From NCBI GenBank assembly GCA_030849805.1, contig JASANZ010002257.1, forward strand, positions 54,512 through 118,511: a DNA stretch of 64,000 nucleotides, read 5' to 3'. This document shows, piece by piece, positions 1 to 8,752 of the stretch. The DNA comes from Sergeia podlipaevii (Eukaryota; Euglenozoa; Kinetoplastea; Trypanosomatida; Trypanosomatidae). The first letter of the stretch is position 1. Each line of letters begins with the position of its first letter. The translations under genes and the position numbers were made by a program. The notes beneath the pieces were generated by a model. The model searched no databases, had not been told where the DNA came from, and was given only the letters and a program-made list of their open reading frames with translations.

Positions 1-1129
1 GAACAACAGATTGCACTGTTGCAGTACATATGCTCGAAATTCTATTTTGTTCTCTCACATAGATGAAAGCGATACGAATGTATGTATGTAGGGGAGAAAG
101 AATGAGGAAAAATATTATTATAGTTTCAACCTGTGGCGTACTAGCGGTGAGGTTTGGTTAGCATGAGTGAGAGGCACGATGGTACACAAGACGATGGTGT
201 GAACGCACGGGTCTAGTTATGTAGTCTCTGTGCAGTTCGCATTTTTTTTTTTTTGCGTTCATCCACCTTTCTTTCTTTTGATGCAGCTGTTCCCTTCCGT
301 GCGTGGTAGTCTCAGAAGCCAAAAAGCAAAAAACAAACAAAAAAAACCAAAATAACAAAGAAAAAAGAACACTGAGGGAGAGAGACCGAGATGGAAAGAG
401 CGAGCAAACTTAAATCAAGATGAAGGTAGACAGCAAGAACAGAGGGGAAAAAGCATTTACTGAAAGGACAAGCGTTATTGATGTACCTTGAAGTATATAT
501 ACTCATTATTTGTGTTGCAATGTTAGCAGACCCTTCCCTTTCTATTTTTCTTTTATACATATCTCTTATTCCTCATCGTGAAACAACGAGACAGTTTATG
601 TACTTTGACGAAGGTAATGTTCCTTTTGGAGAGGAGGACATTGTCACTTTCTCTCGTCCCCTTTTTATCCCGGTGCGTCATAGTTACATATAGGCGCATT
701 CCGTCGATGACGACATTCGTTTTTTTTTTTTGTTGTTGTTGCTGTGCACTTGCACTCTCATGGTAATTCCAGTACTATTTTTTATTGCTTTTTTTCTTAA
801 TCCATCTTTTTTCCTTTTCTCTCTCTTTCTCTTGTTTTTTCTATACATGTGAACATACACGAGGCGACCGCTTTGGTTTAAACCTTTATCGCCACTACCA
901 CTACTACTACTACTATTACTACAGCCACCGAAAGCAGAAAGAAAGTAGCGTTACATTTTGCACGTTTGATCATCGCATTGCGTAGCTCTCTTTCTTTGCT
1001 TTAAAGCTAGGTAGCTGTAGAATATTTCTGTTTTTCTTCCTGTGTTTTGATTTGCACACTTTGAAGGCCATTTTTTTTTTTGAAGGACTTTTTATCATCT
1101 TTTTCTTTTCTCTCTTTAAAGTACTTCAA
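1..1129. other. Left-flank spacer, no gene seen
   Basis: AT-rich non-coding sequence, probably the 3' UTR of an upstream gene followed by the splice-acceptor region of the GRAM-domain gene. It has long T-runs near 242-254 and 719-731, a strongly pyrimidine-rich block at about 779-845, and a (CTA)n-type triplet stretch at about 893-923. The tract at 1089-1117 followed by AG at 1120-1121 is a plausible spliced-leader acceptor only a few bases before the ATG at 1130. Short frames here look like chance. Confidence 0.6.
893..923. repeat. CTA-type triplet microsatellite
   Basis: A run of CTA triplets with few interruptions in the left spacer. It is a simple repeat with no visible coding role. Confidence 0.7.
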
Positions 1130-4126
1130 ATGGACGCTTCAGGCCCATTTAAAATATCATGTACATGCCAAAACTATAACGGGCATTTATATTTTTCCAA
1201 GGACGAATGCTATTTTTCTTCGCCGCTTTTTCGTGTCGACATTAGGTGGGATAACATAAAAAGCTCGAAACTCGACACAAAGCTTATAAAAGGAGCGGCC
1301 ACAAGTGTGCTTGCAATAAAATTGCAAAAGCAGCAGTCATCGTCCGTTCCCGCTGGCGATGCGGCTGAGAATGCGAAACAGAAACGATCTTCCTCGAAAA
1401 AGTACTACTTTTACGGATTTCAAGATTTGCTGAGCGCAGAAGCCCAATTCAAGTCACTCTGGGATGCCTTCAAGGCTAGTCACGATGTCTCCACCACTGA
1501 TGCCCCAACCAATCCGGAAGCGCCATCCAATGGGAAAAGCGGACTTCTGGAAGTGCTTAAGGAGGACGTCAGCGCGGCGGACAGCAAGGCGGTGGGCACT
1601 CCTTCAAGTGAGGTCGCTGTCGGTGGTGGTGTTGCAGAAGATGCCGCCTCTACGGCGCTTCGGCCTTTGACCGAGACTGACGACCACACTTCACGTACAA
1701 GGCGCATCCCTCAAGGGCGACGGCCTTTGCGCCCTCCATCGTCTCAACCGAAAGGACGGAAGGACACGAAGCTGGCGGGTGCTCTTAGGACTACAGTAGA
1801 CAAGGCAGTGAGCGTTCTGGTTGCCTTGCTGTTGCGACGGTGGGTCTTATACTATGTAGTAGTGATGCTTTTTAGTCTTGCTGCTTATGGCATACGTGAC
1901 TCGATGCGGGGTCCCTTTAAAGAAACAGAGAGACTCCTTAGCGAGTTACATGCTGGCAAAGAGTACTTTCATAGCCTTCACAACTACGCAAGTCTTAGTG
2001 ATTTGCAGGACTTTAAGGCGGTTTCAAACAACGCGGGTGAAAACAGTGGGCAGTGGATCCAGTCACTGGAGGCAGCCACGAAGGAGTTGTTACAACAATA
2101 CGTGACACTGCAAGCAGAAATGACTTTACTGCGTAGCAAGCGCGCCGAGAGATTATCTACCGAGGGACCGTATGAGTCACGGTTTATCAGGACAGAGAGG
2201 GGTCACAGCACCTCGGGAAAGTACTATTTGTTTGATCCAACCTCGAAGTCTACCACACAGCACAGCACGGCACGTACTCGCTGGCATGTCCCATGGCCTT
2301 CGCGACGACCAAAGCTGTTTTCAATTTATAGTGTTGCGGCTGATGTGCTTGCGTGGCGGGCACGCGTGTTCAAAACAATAAGCGGTCTACTGTTTTCTGC
2401 TTTTGGCAAAACACGCTTTAGTAGGTCGCCGTTTTGGCATGGAGCTGCCGAGAGCCCAAAGCAAAATGGGCAGACAGTTCGTTACGCTGAGGCGTTTCTT
2501 GAAGGCTACGATGTGGTAGATTATATACCCCGCCAGGAGGATCGTGATCGTCACGAATGCAAGCGTATCACACGCGATCTTCTTCGCGTAACACAGCTAC
2601 TAGAGGACGTGTTCGTTGACTTCACCACTGTTGTAATGAGCAACGCCTATGTGGAACTTGCAGAAGGCCACGTGAAGCCACGAGATTGGGCACGTGTGCC
2701 TACACCACTCACTGTTGGAGCCGCACAGCATGTGCGTCGCGGCAATGGAGTATCTACAGGCTTTGATGGGGAGCAGCTGCTACGTGTGATCTTTTTGCGC
2801 CGCTACGCTGATGCTCTTGTCCACTTGGACCCGTTAGAAGCCAACGAGCATAAGCGGCACAAGGACGCGGCACAGTACGCCAAGTCGCTGAGAGAGTTTC
2901 GCAAGGTTGAGAATGATCTCACGGTTTATTTGAACCGCACTAACAAGGACGAACTTATTCGTGCATTTGTTGAGATGACGGCGCTGAGACCTGCGTTAGG
3001 TACACCCGAAGACAGGCTGCGAAACAGCATTGCGGAGTTTAGGTTTTGGGATACTCACGAGGCACTCTGGCGTGAGCACGTTCTTGCCGTGCTACCACCG
3101 AATGAGCAAAACAATATGATGAAGATGTACGTAAATCACGTGCGCACACTCGGTAAGCACATAAACGTTTCCAGTGCCGATTTGGATGCGATTCATCAGC
3201 GCAATCTGCTGCGACTCAAGGGAGTTCCCATTTTTAGAGGTCTTTTATGCTTTACAGCTCCTCCACATGTACCAGTAGAGCCTGCGTCTGCACAACCAAG
3301 TGGGGAGCCTCAGGCGGTTTCGGGAGATGGCCCCGCTGCCGCTTCTGCTCTTGTTGTTGATGCGCAGGCAACTTCAGTTTCGATGGCTGACGCGGAGGCC
3401 ACCGATGCCGCGTCTGTGGGACAGCAACCGCCGCCGCCGCAGCAGCAGCAGCAAGCAAGTGTCCCTGTGGCAGAGCCAAAGGCTGCACCACTGCGCAGCG
3501 GCAACGAGCGAGCACGGCCTGGTGAGCATGCCAGCGCTTCATTGAAGTCATTGCGCTCGTACACGGAAATGGCGGCGGCAGTGAAGGAGCGGTGGCTGCA
3601 TGAGCTGTATCTCTTCACCATGACTCTGGAGGAAACTTCACTGCAGCGAACTTTGCCTCGAAAGCGACGACCACGGGTGTACCACTTGGAGGTTGAGGAT
3701 ACATACATTGATCCCAAGATTCCACAGACTCGACATCATTTATTTGATATCATTAGTCGTTTGAACAACTTGTACGTTATACCACTTTTTGCCGATCATG
3801 GAGCTGTGCTGCGATGGGCTGGCCGCTACCTTTGGCCTCCTTCTTGGGTAAACGTGCTGCTCTACGGCCGGAGCGAGAACACAGAGGTGGCAGCATTGCG
3901 GCAGATGGGGTCCAGGGACCCTGCCTCCCAGCTCATCTCTGCTCAACTTCTCGAGCTACCATGGGGATCTTTTCAAGATGCTCCTCTGATGGTATTCAAC
4001 AACTTCTTCCTAGTCCCACCTGACTTGCTTAAACTCCAAAACAAGTGCAAGAAGGAAATTTTCCACGCCTGGCTGCTAATGTGTGCTTCCATCGTATCTT
4101 TGATGGCTATACTTATGTTTTGTTGA
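1130..4126 (+). CDS. GRAM-domain membrane protein
   Basis: A 998-residue protein. Residues about 1-125 resemble a GRAM domain (PH-like, lipid-associated): a GHLYFSKDECYF strand pattern, a conserved tryptophan in the DIRWDNI segment, and a later KYYFYGF strand followed by a helix ending SLWDAF. A Ser/Arg-rich linker leads to a hydrophobic segment at about 238-256. A second hydrophobic helix forms the extreme C-terminus (about 976-998), as in tail-anchored proteins. A Pro/Gln/Ala-rich low-complexity stretch lies at about 705-800. The frame is open upstream through a T-rich tract, but the first ATG is at 1130. GRAM proteins with membrane anchors often act at membrane contact sites in lipid transfer (family knowledge). 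I do not see a VASt/StART-like domain, so a lipid-transfer role is only a guess. Confidence 0.75.
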   Translation: MDASGPFKISCTCQNYNGHLYFSKDECYFSSPLFRVDIRWDNIKSSKLDTKLIKGAATSVLAIKLQKQQSSSVPAGDAAENAKQKRSSSKKYYFYGFQDLLSAEAQFKSLWDAFKASHDVSTTDAPTNPEAPSNGKSGLLEVLKEDVSAADSKAVGTPSSEVAVGGGVAEDAASTALRPLTETDDHTSRTRRIPQGRRPLRPPSSQPKGRKDTKLAGALRTTVDKAVSVLVALLLRRWVLYYVVVMLFSLAAYGIRDSMRGPFKETERLLSELHAGKEYFHSLHNYASLSDLQDFKAVSNNAGENSGQWIQSLEAATKELLQQYVTLQAEMTLLRSKRAERLSTEGPYESRFIRTERGHSTSGKYYLFDPTSKSTTQHSTARTRWHVPWPSRRPKLFSIYSVAADVLAWRARVFKTISGLLFSAFGKTRFSRSPFWHGAAESPKQNGQTVRYAEAFLEGYDVVDYIPRQEDRDRHECKRITRDLLRVTQLLEDVFVDFTTVVMSNAYVELAEGHVKPRDWARVPTPLTVGAAQHVRRGNGVSTGFDGEQLLRVIFLRRYADALVHLDPLEANEHKRHKDAAQYAKSLREFRKVENDLTVYLNRTNKDELIRAFVEMTALRPALGTPEDRLRNSIAEFRFWDTHEALWREHVLAVLPPNEQNNMMKMYVNHVRTLGKHINVSSADLDAIHQRNLLRLKGVPIFRGLLCFTAPPHVPVEPASAQPSGEPQAVSGDGPAAASALVVDAQATSVSMADAEATDAASVGQQPPPPQQQQQASVPVAEPKAAPLRSGNERARPGEHASASLKSLRSYTEMAAAVKERWLHELYLFTMTLEETSLQRTLPRKRRPRVYHLEVEDTYIDPKIPQTRHHLFDIISRLNNLYVIPLFADHGAVLRWAGRYLWPPSWVNVLLYGRSENTEVAALRQMGSRDPASQLISAQLLELPWGSFQDAPLMVFNNFFLVPPDLLKLQNKCKKEIFHAWLLMCASIVSLMAILMFC

Positions 4127-4795
4127 ATGTGACACTGCTGTGATGGTGAATCCCCCGCGTCTGGCTGCTTTGTCTTCTCTCTTTGTTACCACAGAGTGTA
4201 GCACATTATGATTTACCGAAAGTGAAAGAGCCTGAGAGAGGTGCGGATGGAAAAGACAAGATAGATACAGAAGCACCGTTGTATGATTATCGGATGCGTC
4301 AGTATATATTTTTCTTTTTTTTTGTGTGTGTCTGTGCTCAAAGGATGCTGGCATATATGCAACAGCGCGGAAATTTGTAGGCGAAACAAACTTGCATTTT
4401 TTCTTTTTTTTTCCCCATGTCAACATATACTTTTTTACGCTCGTACATGGACACATATATTTCTGATTATTAGTGATTACTTTTTCTTTGCTTCCTTTTT
4501 CACTTTTTCCCGTTTTTTGTTTTACTACATCTTGATACTTGCTTCATTTCACTCATCTCTCTCCTTCCTTTATGTTCTTTTTATTTGGCTGTGCGTGCGT
4601 GTGTGTATGTGTGCAGCAGTTCACCAGTTTTACCTCAAAATATTCTTTTTTTGAGAGATAAATTCATAGATTATAAAGTAGTGTTACGTTTCCTACGACT
4701 GAAAGCCAGTGGATAGCTTTATATAGAGAACATCAAGAGGATTGCATCAGAGTTTCTTACTTTTTTTCTTTTTTCTTTCTTACGTGCTTACACCA
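4127..4795. other. Spacer with pyrimidine tracts
   Basis: AT-rich, no gene seen. Pyrimidine-rich blocks lie at about 4310-4325, 4398-4425, 4483-4580 and 4755-4785. The last block has no AG between it and the POB3 ATG at 4796, so the acceptor for POB3 is probably the AG near 4749-4752, which would place the tract inside the 5' UTR. Confidence 0.6.
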
Positions 4796-6364
4796 ATGCC
4801 GCTTCCACTAGAAAATTGGGGGCAACTCAAGGTTGCTTCTGTAAAGAAACATGATGGGAAGTCTGAAGACTGCATTCAGCTAATCTCACTTCCGAAGGAG
4901 AAGGAGAAGAGCTCCACAAGCTTCGTTCCTACAACGATGCTTAGCGTGCCCGTGCCCTTAATTGCGGCTGCGGCAGCAACCACTAAGAATGACATTAGCC
5001 TTACGATGCGTCCAAATGTCGCCAAAGCAGAGCATCCGGGATCGGATTTGGAGTTGTCTTCCATTCGTTTTGCGGTCCCCAACGTGTGTGTTGGCTATGA
5101 GCAGACGGAGGAGGCCGGAAAGGTGCTTTTGCAGGAGGTTCAGCAGTCCATGAAGGACTATCAGAAGCAGTTTCTCAGCGCGAATGATCAGAAATCTGAC
5201 GACGCCAACTTGCTTCTTTTGGCCACGATGGGCTCGACGAAGCGAGATGATGAAGTTATTGTGGCCACATTTGACGATGTTGCGCTGTCCTACCCATCTG
5301 GTAAGTACAAGATTATCATTTCTAACTACAACGTTGTTCTGGAGGACAAGAAGAAGGGCACGTCGAGTGGGATCATCAGTTTTCCATTGGAGAATATTCA
5401 GAATCTCTTTCTCTGTGACGTGCCAGCCTTTTTTGACCGCAATGGCGATGACGGCAGTGAGCCGCTCGCGCAGTATGTAGTTCTGATTCTCAAGGCACCT
5501 CTCAAGGTGCGCTCAACGTCGTATGCCCATGTGGTGATATCGTGCCCGGCCCATCTTACCCTCACTCATGATCATCCGTGGAACTGTGAGCTCACAACCC
5601 AGGAGGAGATCAACAAAGCAACTCGATTCGCAAAGCAAGAAGATGGCAAGGAATGCCCGCTTACGCCTTCGATGAGTGGTCGCGTAAGCGACATTCTTCT
5701 AAGTGTCTTCAAAGTGACAGCTCATGTTCCCGCCTATGGTGGCGTGAACAAGGATTACAAGAGTGTTCAAACGCAACGCCACTCGTGCATACCGTGCTTT
5801 TATCATGGCGCTGAGGGCCTCCTCTATATTGTGAGGAAAGGCTTTCTGTTTCTGCACCGCCCTGCCACCAAGATTGACTTTGATGATATTGCAAGGGTTG
5901 AGGTGGACGAATCAGCGAGTGGCACGGCAACGTTCCAGCTCGTTGTGTACGTGAAGAGTATCAAGGGGGAGGAAAAGATGGTCTTTTCTGGGATTGATAA
6001 AGTTGAGAAGGAGGGGTTACTACAATTCTTGTCAAAAATTGTGAAGGTGGAGCGCCACGGTATGAACAACGATGATGAAGATGAAGAGGAAGAGGACGAC
6101 GAGGGTTCCGATGAGGAGGGTGAAATGTCGGGTTCTGACGACGATGACGACTTCTCCAGTGGCGATGAGAATGAGAGCGATGACGCTATTGTCAGTGACG
6201 CTGAAGAGAAGGGCACCAGTCGCAAGCGCAGCCGTGATGAGAAGAAGCATAAGAAGGACAAGAAGCATAAGAAAGACAAGAAGCACAAGAAGGAGAAGAA
6301 GGACAAGAAGCATAAGAAGGACAAAAAACAAAAGAAGGATAAGAAGCACAAGAAGGATGAATAG
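4796..6364 (+). CDS. POB3: FACT complex subunit POB3/SSRP1
   Basis: A 522-residue homologue of Pob3/SSRP1, the partner of Spt16 in the FACT histone chaperone, which loosens nucleosomes during transcription and replication. The middle region (about 150-435) follows the family: a VIVATFDDVALSYPSGKY segment, an LKVRSTSY strand, then GAEGLLYIVRKGFLFLHRP and IDFDDIARVEV of the second PH-like (Rtt106-type) module. A long Asp/Glu/Ser tail (about 425-480) follows, as in yeast Pob3. The last about 40 residues are Lys-rich KHKKDKK-type repeats. There is no HMG box, matching the Pob3 rather than the metazoan SSRP1 layout. The region before the middle domain is shorter than in yeast, so the N-terminal PH-like domain appears reduced. 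The first ATG is used. Confidence 0.92.
   Translation: MPLPLENWGQLKVASVKKHDGKSEDCIQLISLPKEKEKSSTSFVPTTMLSVPVPLIAAAAATTKNDISLTMRPNVAKAEHPGSDLELSSIRFAVPNVCVGYEQTEEAGKVLLQEVQQSMKDYQKQFLSANDQKSDDANLLLLATMGSTKRDDEVIVATFDDVALSYPSGKYKIIISNYNVVLEDKKKGTSSGIISFPLENIQNLFLCDVPAFFDRNGDDGSEPLAQYVVLILKAPLKVRSTSYAHVVISCPAHLTLTHDHPWNCELTTQEEINKATRFAKQEDGKECPLTPSMSGRVSDILLSVFKVTAHVPAYGGVNKDYKSVQTQRHSCIPCFYHGAEGLLYIVRKGFLFLHRPATKIDFDDIARVEVDESASGTATFQLVVYVKSIKGEEKMVFSGIDKVEKEGLLQFLSKIVKVERHGMNNDDEDEEEEDDEGSDEEGEMSGSDDDDDFSSGDENESDDAIVSDAEEKGTSRKRSRDEKKHKKDKKHKKDKKHKKEKKDKKHKKDKKQKKDKKHKKDE
6236..6361 (+). repeat. Lys-rich coding repeat in the POB3 tail
   Basis: Near-tandem copies of a unit encoding K-H-K-K-D-K-K, varied by K-E-K-K and K-Q-K-K, at the 3' end of POB3. 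The purine-rich AAG/GAC composition makes it prone to length change. It probably supplies a basic nuclear-localising or nucleic-acid-binding tail. Confidence 0.8.
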
Positions 6365-7034
6365 ATATCACACATTTGTTTAACTTGACGTTGGCTTAGA
6401 TATCTGTGCTTTTTCTCTTCTTCGTTTTTTTTTTTAATCATTTCCTCTCTGTGTGCATCTGGTAGCCTTTCTATTTCATTTTTTCAGATTCATCACAATG
6501 GCACAGGAAGTTTTGTCTTGTTTTGTTTGTTTACTGAGTGGCGCATAGTGATGCACAGATATACCACACAAGTTCCGCAAACTTTAGTGTGAACAATAAA
6601 TAACTTGCAAGGGACTGATATTTCAACGACCATAATTCCACTAGATAAGAAGTATTCTTTTAGAAACATGTGCGTTGACCGAGACATCTTATTTTCTCTC
6701 ACTGTGGTCAGAGCATATAGCAATTAAGACTCTACAATAATTTGATTTTATTTACTAATTGTATCTTTTTTTATTACTATTATGTGTTGCTTTTCTTACT
6801 CCTTCATTTCATTTTTTTTTTTGTGTGTGTGTGTGCTACTCACGCTTTCTAGCGATTAGTTGCACTTTTTAGGTGAGTGCGCCATTTCTGATTCTTATTA
6901 TTTTGCTTCTTCTCTCTGTGTGCGTTACATTTTGATGGTGTGGTTGTTCACGAGTCAAAGTGCTCACCTGTAGTTATTTTATAACGGGTAATTTGTTTTG
7001 AAAAAGGATAGTTTACTAGCATCTACTGGCGTTT
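6365..7034. other. Spacer with T-run and (TG)n
   Basis: AT-rich, no gene seen. T-run at 6426-6436; a longer T-run followed by a short (TG)n at about 6813-6835 is the likely trans-splicing signal for the next gene. Confidence 0.6.
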
Positions 7035-8174
7035 ATGCAAACATCAAGGCAGCACGCTGTATATCAGCAGCTTGGATATGCATCGCTTCAGCGCTCTCCA
7101 CGCGTAAGGCAGGCTCCTGCTGCTTCAGGCGCCTCGCCGCACTACCGCACATATCACAGTGGATCCCCTAGCCCTCAGCGCCGAGCTCTTGTGACACCCA
7201 GCAGTGAGGATGTGCATTCCATGCTAACTGAGCTTATGGGAATTAGTCAGAGCATTGCGAAATATTTAGAAGCCGGAGCAGTGACACCACCAGGAAGTGG
7301 CCTTCCGACTCCGCGCACTGGCCGACAGCAATCGATACTGAAGGCACAGGAAATTGAACGTATAGTGAGGCGAGTGGAAGCACACTTTACTGCCAAGGTG
7401 ACTGCATTGACGGACGCCAATCAGGGTCTTGAGAGGCAGGTGCGTGAGCTGTCAGCAGAAATAGCCACACAGCGCGCCTTTCTGGACGGAAAAACGGTCA
7501 GTAACGTCGAAAATTGTCATAGGAGGACATCACAAGGTAATGAACGCACTTGCCAAAGGGAAGGGGAGGCGTCGCGGTGCGAGCTGGAGGCAGGTCAGTT
7601 GAGAGAGGCTCTTCAGGCAGAAAAGCGTCAGCGACTTCTCGTGGAAGAGCAAACCCAACGTCTTACAGAGCAGCACGCCAAGGTAGTGTCTACACTAGAG
7701 CGACGATTGCGTAAGCAGGAGGAGCAACTACGTGATCTTATCGGATCTTTGGACGGAAACCCCACAATTGCTAGTGGTGGCAGTAATGGGACTGACGCAC
7801 AGCAGCAGATGCACACACCGCGTCGCTTGCTCCGTCAGCAACTAGCGCAGAATCAGCAAACCCACCACCTTCTGCACGAGTACCAGCGGCGACTTGACAT
7901 GGAGAACGACAACGGCGGTGCAACTCCAAATAGTGAAGCCGCGGAAGAAGAACTGCAGCCTACCGGGGAGGTACAAAAAACATTAGTGTCCATCAAGAAT
8001 AGACGCCCATCAATTAGTGACGCTTCGGATACTGTTGCAATAGTTCCCCAGTCGAAGGCGCGGGTGGCGCCTGGTCTTTACGGTAGGAACTCCAGTGCTC
8101 TGCAAGAAGTAGATGATATAAGTGCCTTTCTAGACAACATCACTCGTGAACTTGAAAGTCTTGAAACAGAGTAG
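7035..8174 (+). CDS. Coiled-coil protein of unknown function
   Basis: 379 residues starting at an ATG. The first about 60 residues are Ser/Pro/Arg-rich and probably disordered. A helical region begins with the MLTELMGISQSIAKYLEAG segment. A long charged coiled coil (about 110-245, with a short break near 155-175) is rich in Glu, Gln, Arg and Leu heptads. The C-terminus ends in a short helix (SAFLDNITRELESLETE). No enzyme motif, signal peptide or membrane span is visible. Such proteins in trypanosomatids are often cytoskeletal or basal-body components, but nothing here proves that. I do not recognise a family. Confidence 0.75.
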   Translation: MQTSRQHAVYQQLGYASLQRSPRVRQAPAASGASPHYRTYHSGSPSPQRRALVTPSSEDVHSMLTELMGISQSIAKYLEAGAVTPPGSGLPTPRTGRQQSILKAQEIERIVRRVEAHFTAKVTALTDANQGLERQVRELSAEIATQRAFLDGKTVSNVENCHRRTSQGNERTCQREGEASRCELEAGQLREALQAEKRQRLLVEEQTQRLTEQHAKVVSTLERRLRKQEEQLRDLIGSLDGNPTIASGGSNGTDAQQQMHTPRRLLRQQLAQNQQTHHLLHEYQRRLDMENDNGGATPNSEAAEEELQPTGEVQKTLVSIKNRRPSISDASDTVAIVPQSKARVAPGLYGRNSSALQEVDDISAFLDNITRELESLETE

Positions 8175-8752
8175 TATGTAACGATACACGAGAGACTCCC
8201 GCACCGTCTCTTTCTTCTTTTTTTTTTTATTATAGTCTATTGACAGTGATGTTAAATGAGGATGCATTATGCTTTGGATTTTGATTGCGTTGCCTTTTTT
8301 TTTTTGATAAGCAGCAATATTCGGCTTGCTTGAACAATCATGCATTTATAGATTACTCTCTTGCCCTAGTCAAGTTACCTTTTTTTTTGTATATTACATC
8401 CTCCCCCCTCCCTGTGCTTGGATATGGTTTTCAGCAGTTACTTAATAGAAAGAATGCAACCATTTTCCATAATTTACCTCTTACTACATGCACCGTGGCA
8501 CATGATGGTATAATTTTGTTTCGCGCATCTTGCCGTTTTCTTTCTCTATCTTTTTTCTTGTCTTCTCGTTGCATAAGGATTTCATTTGGTGTACCTTCAC
8601 ATCAACTCTCGTGAACATAGTTATCAACGCGACACTATTTATCTTTTTTTTATATTTTTGATTGGCATCAAGTCTTTAGGTTCTTTGCCTCTTACTTTTT
8701 TTTTTTTCAACCCTTTCGGATTCACAATCTTTGCGGTGGATAGCGTGAAAGA
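8175..8752. other. Spacer with T-runs
   Basis: AT-rich, no gene seen. T-runs at about 8216-8229, 8293-8305, 8379-8388, 8644-8653 and 8695-8708; the last is closest to the next ATG and is the best splice-acceptor tract. Confidence 0.6.

Noticed and set aside
5824..6441. 205-codon minus-strand frame rich in Phe, Leu and Ser
   Set aside because: It is the complement of the Asp/Glu/Lys-rich POB3 tail; the composition is a by-product of that repeat.
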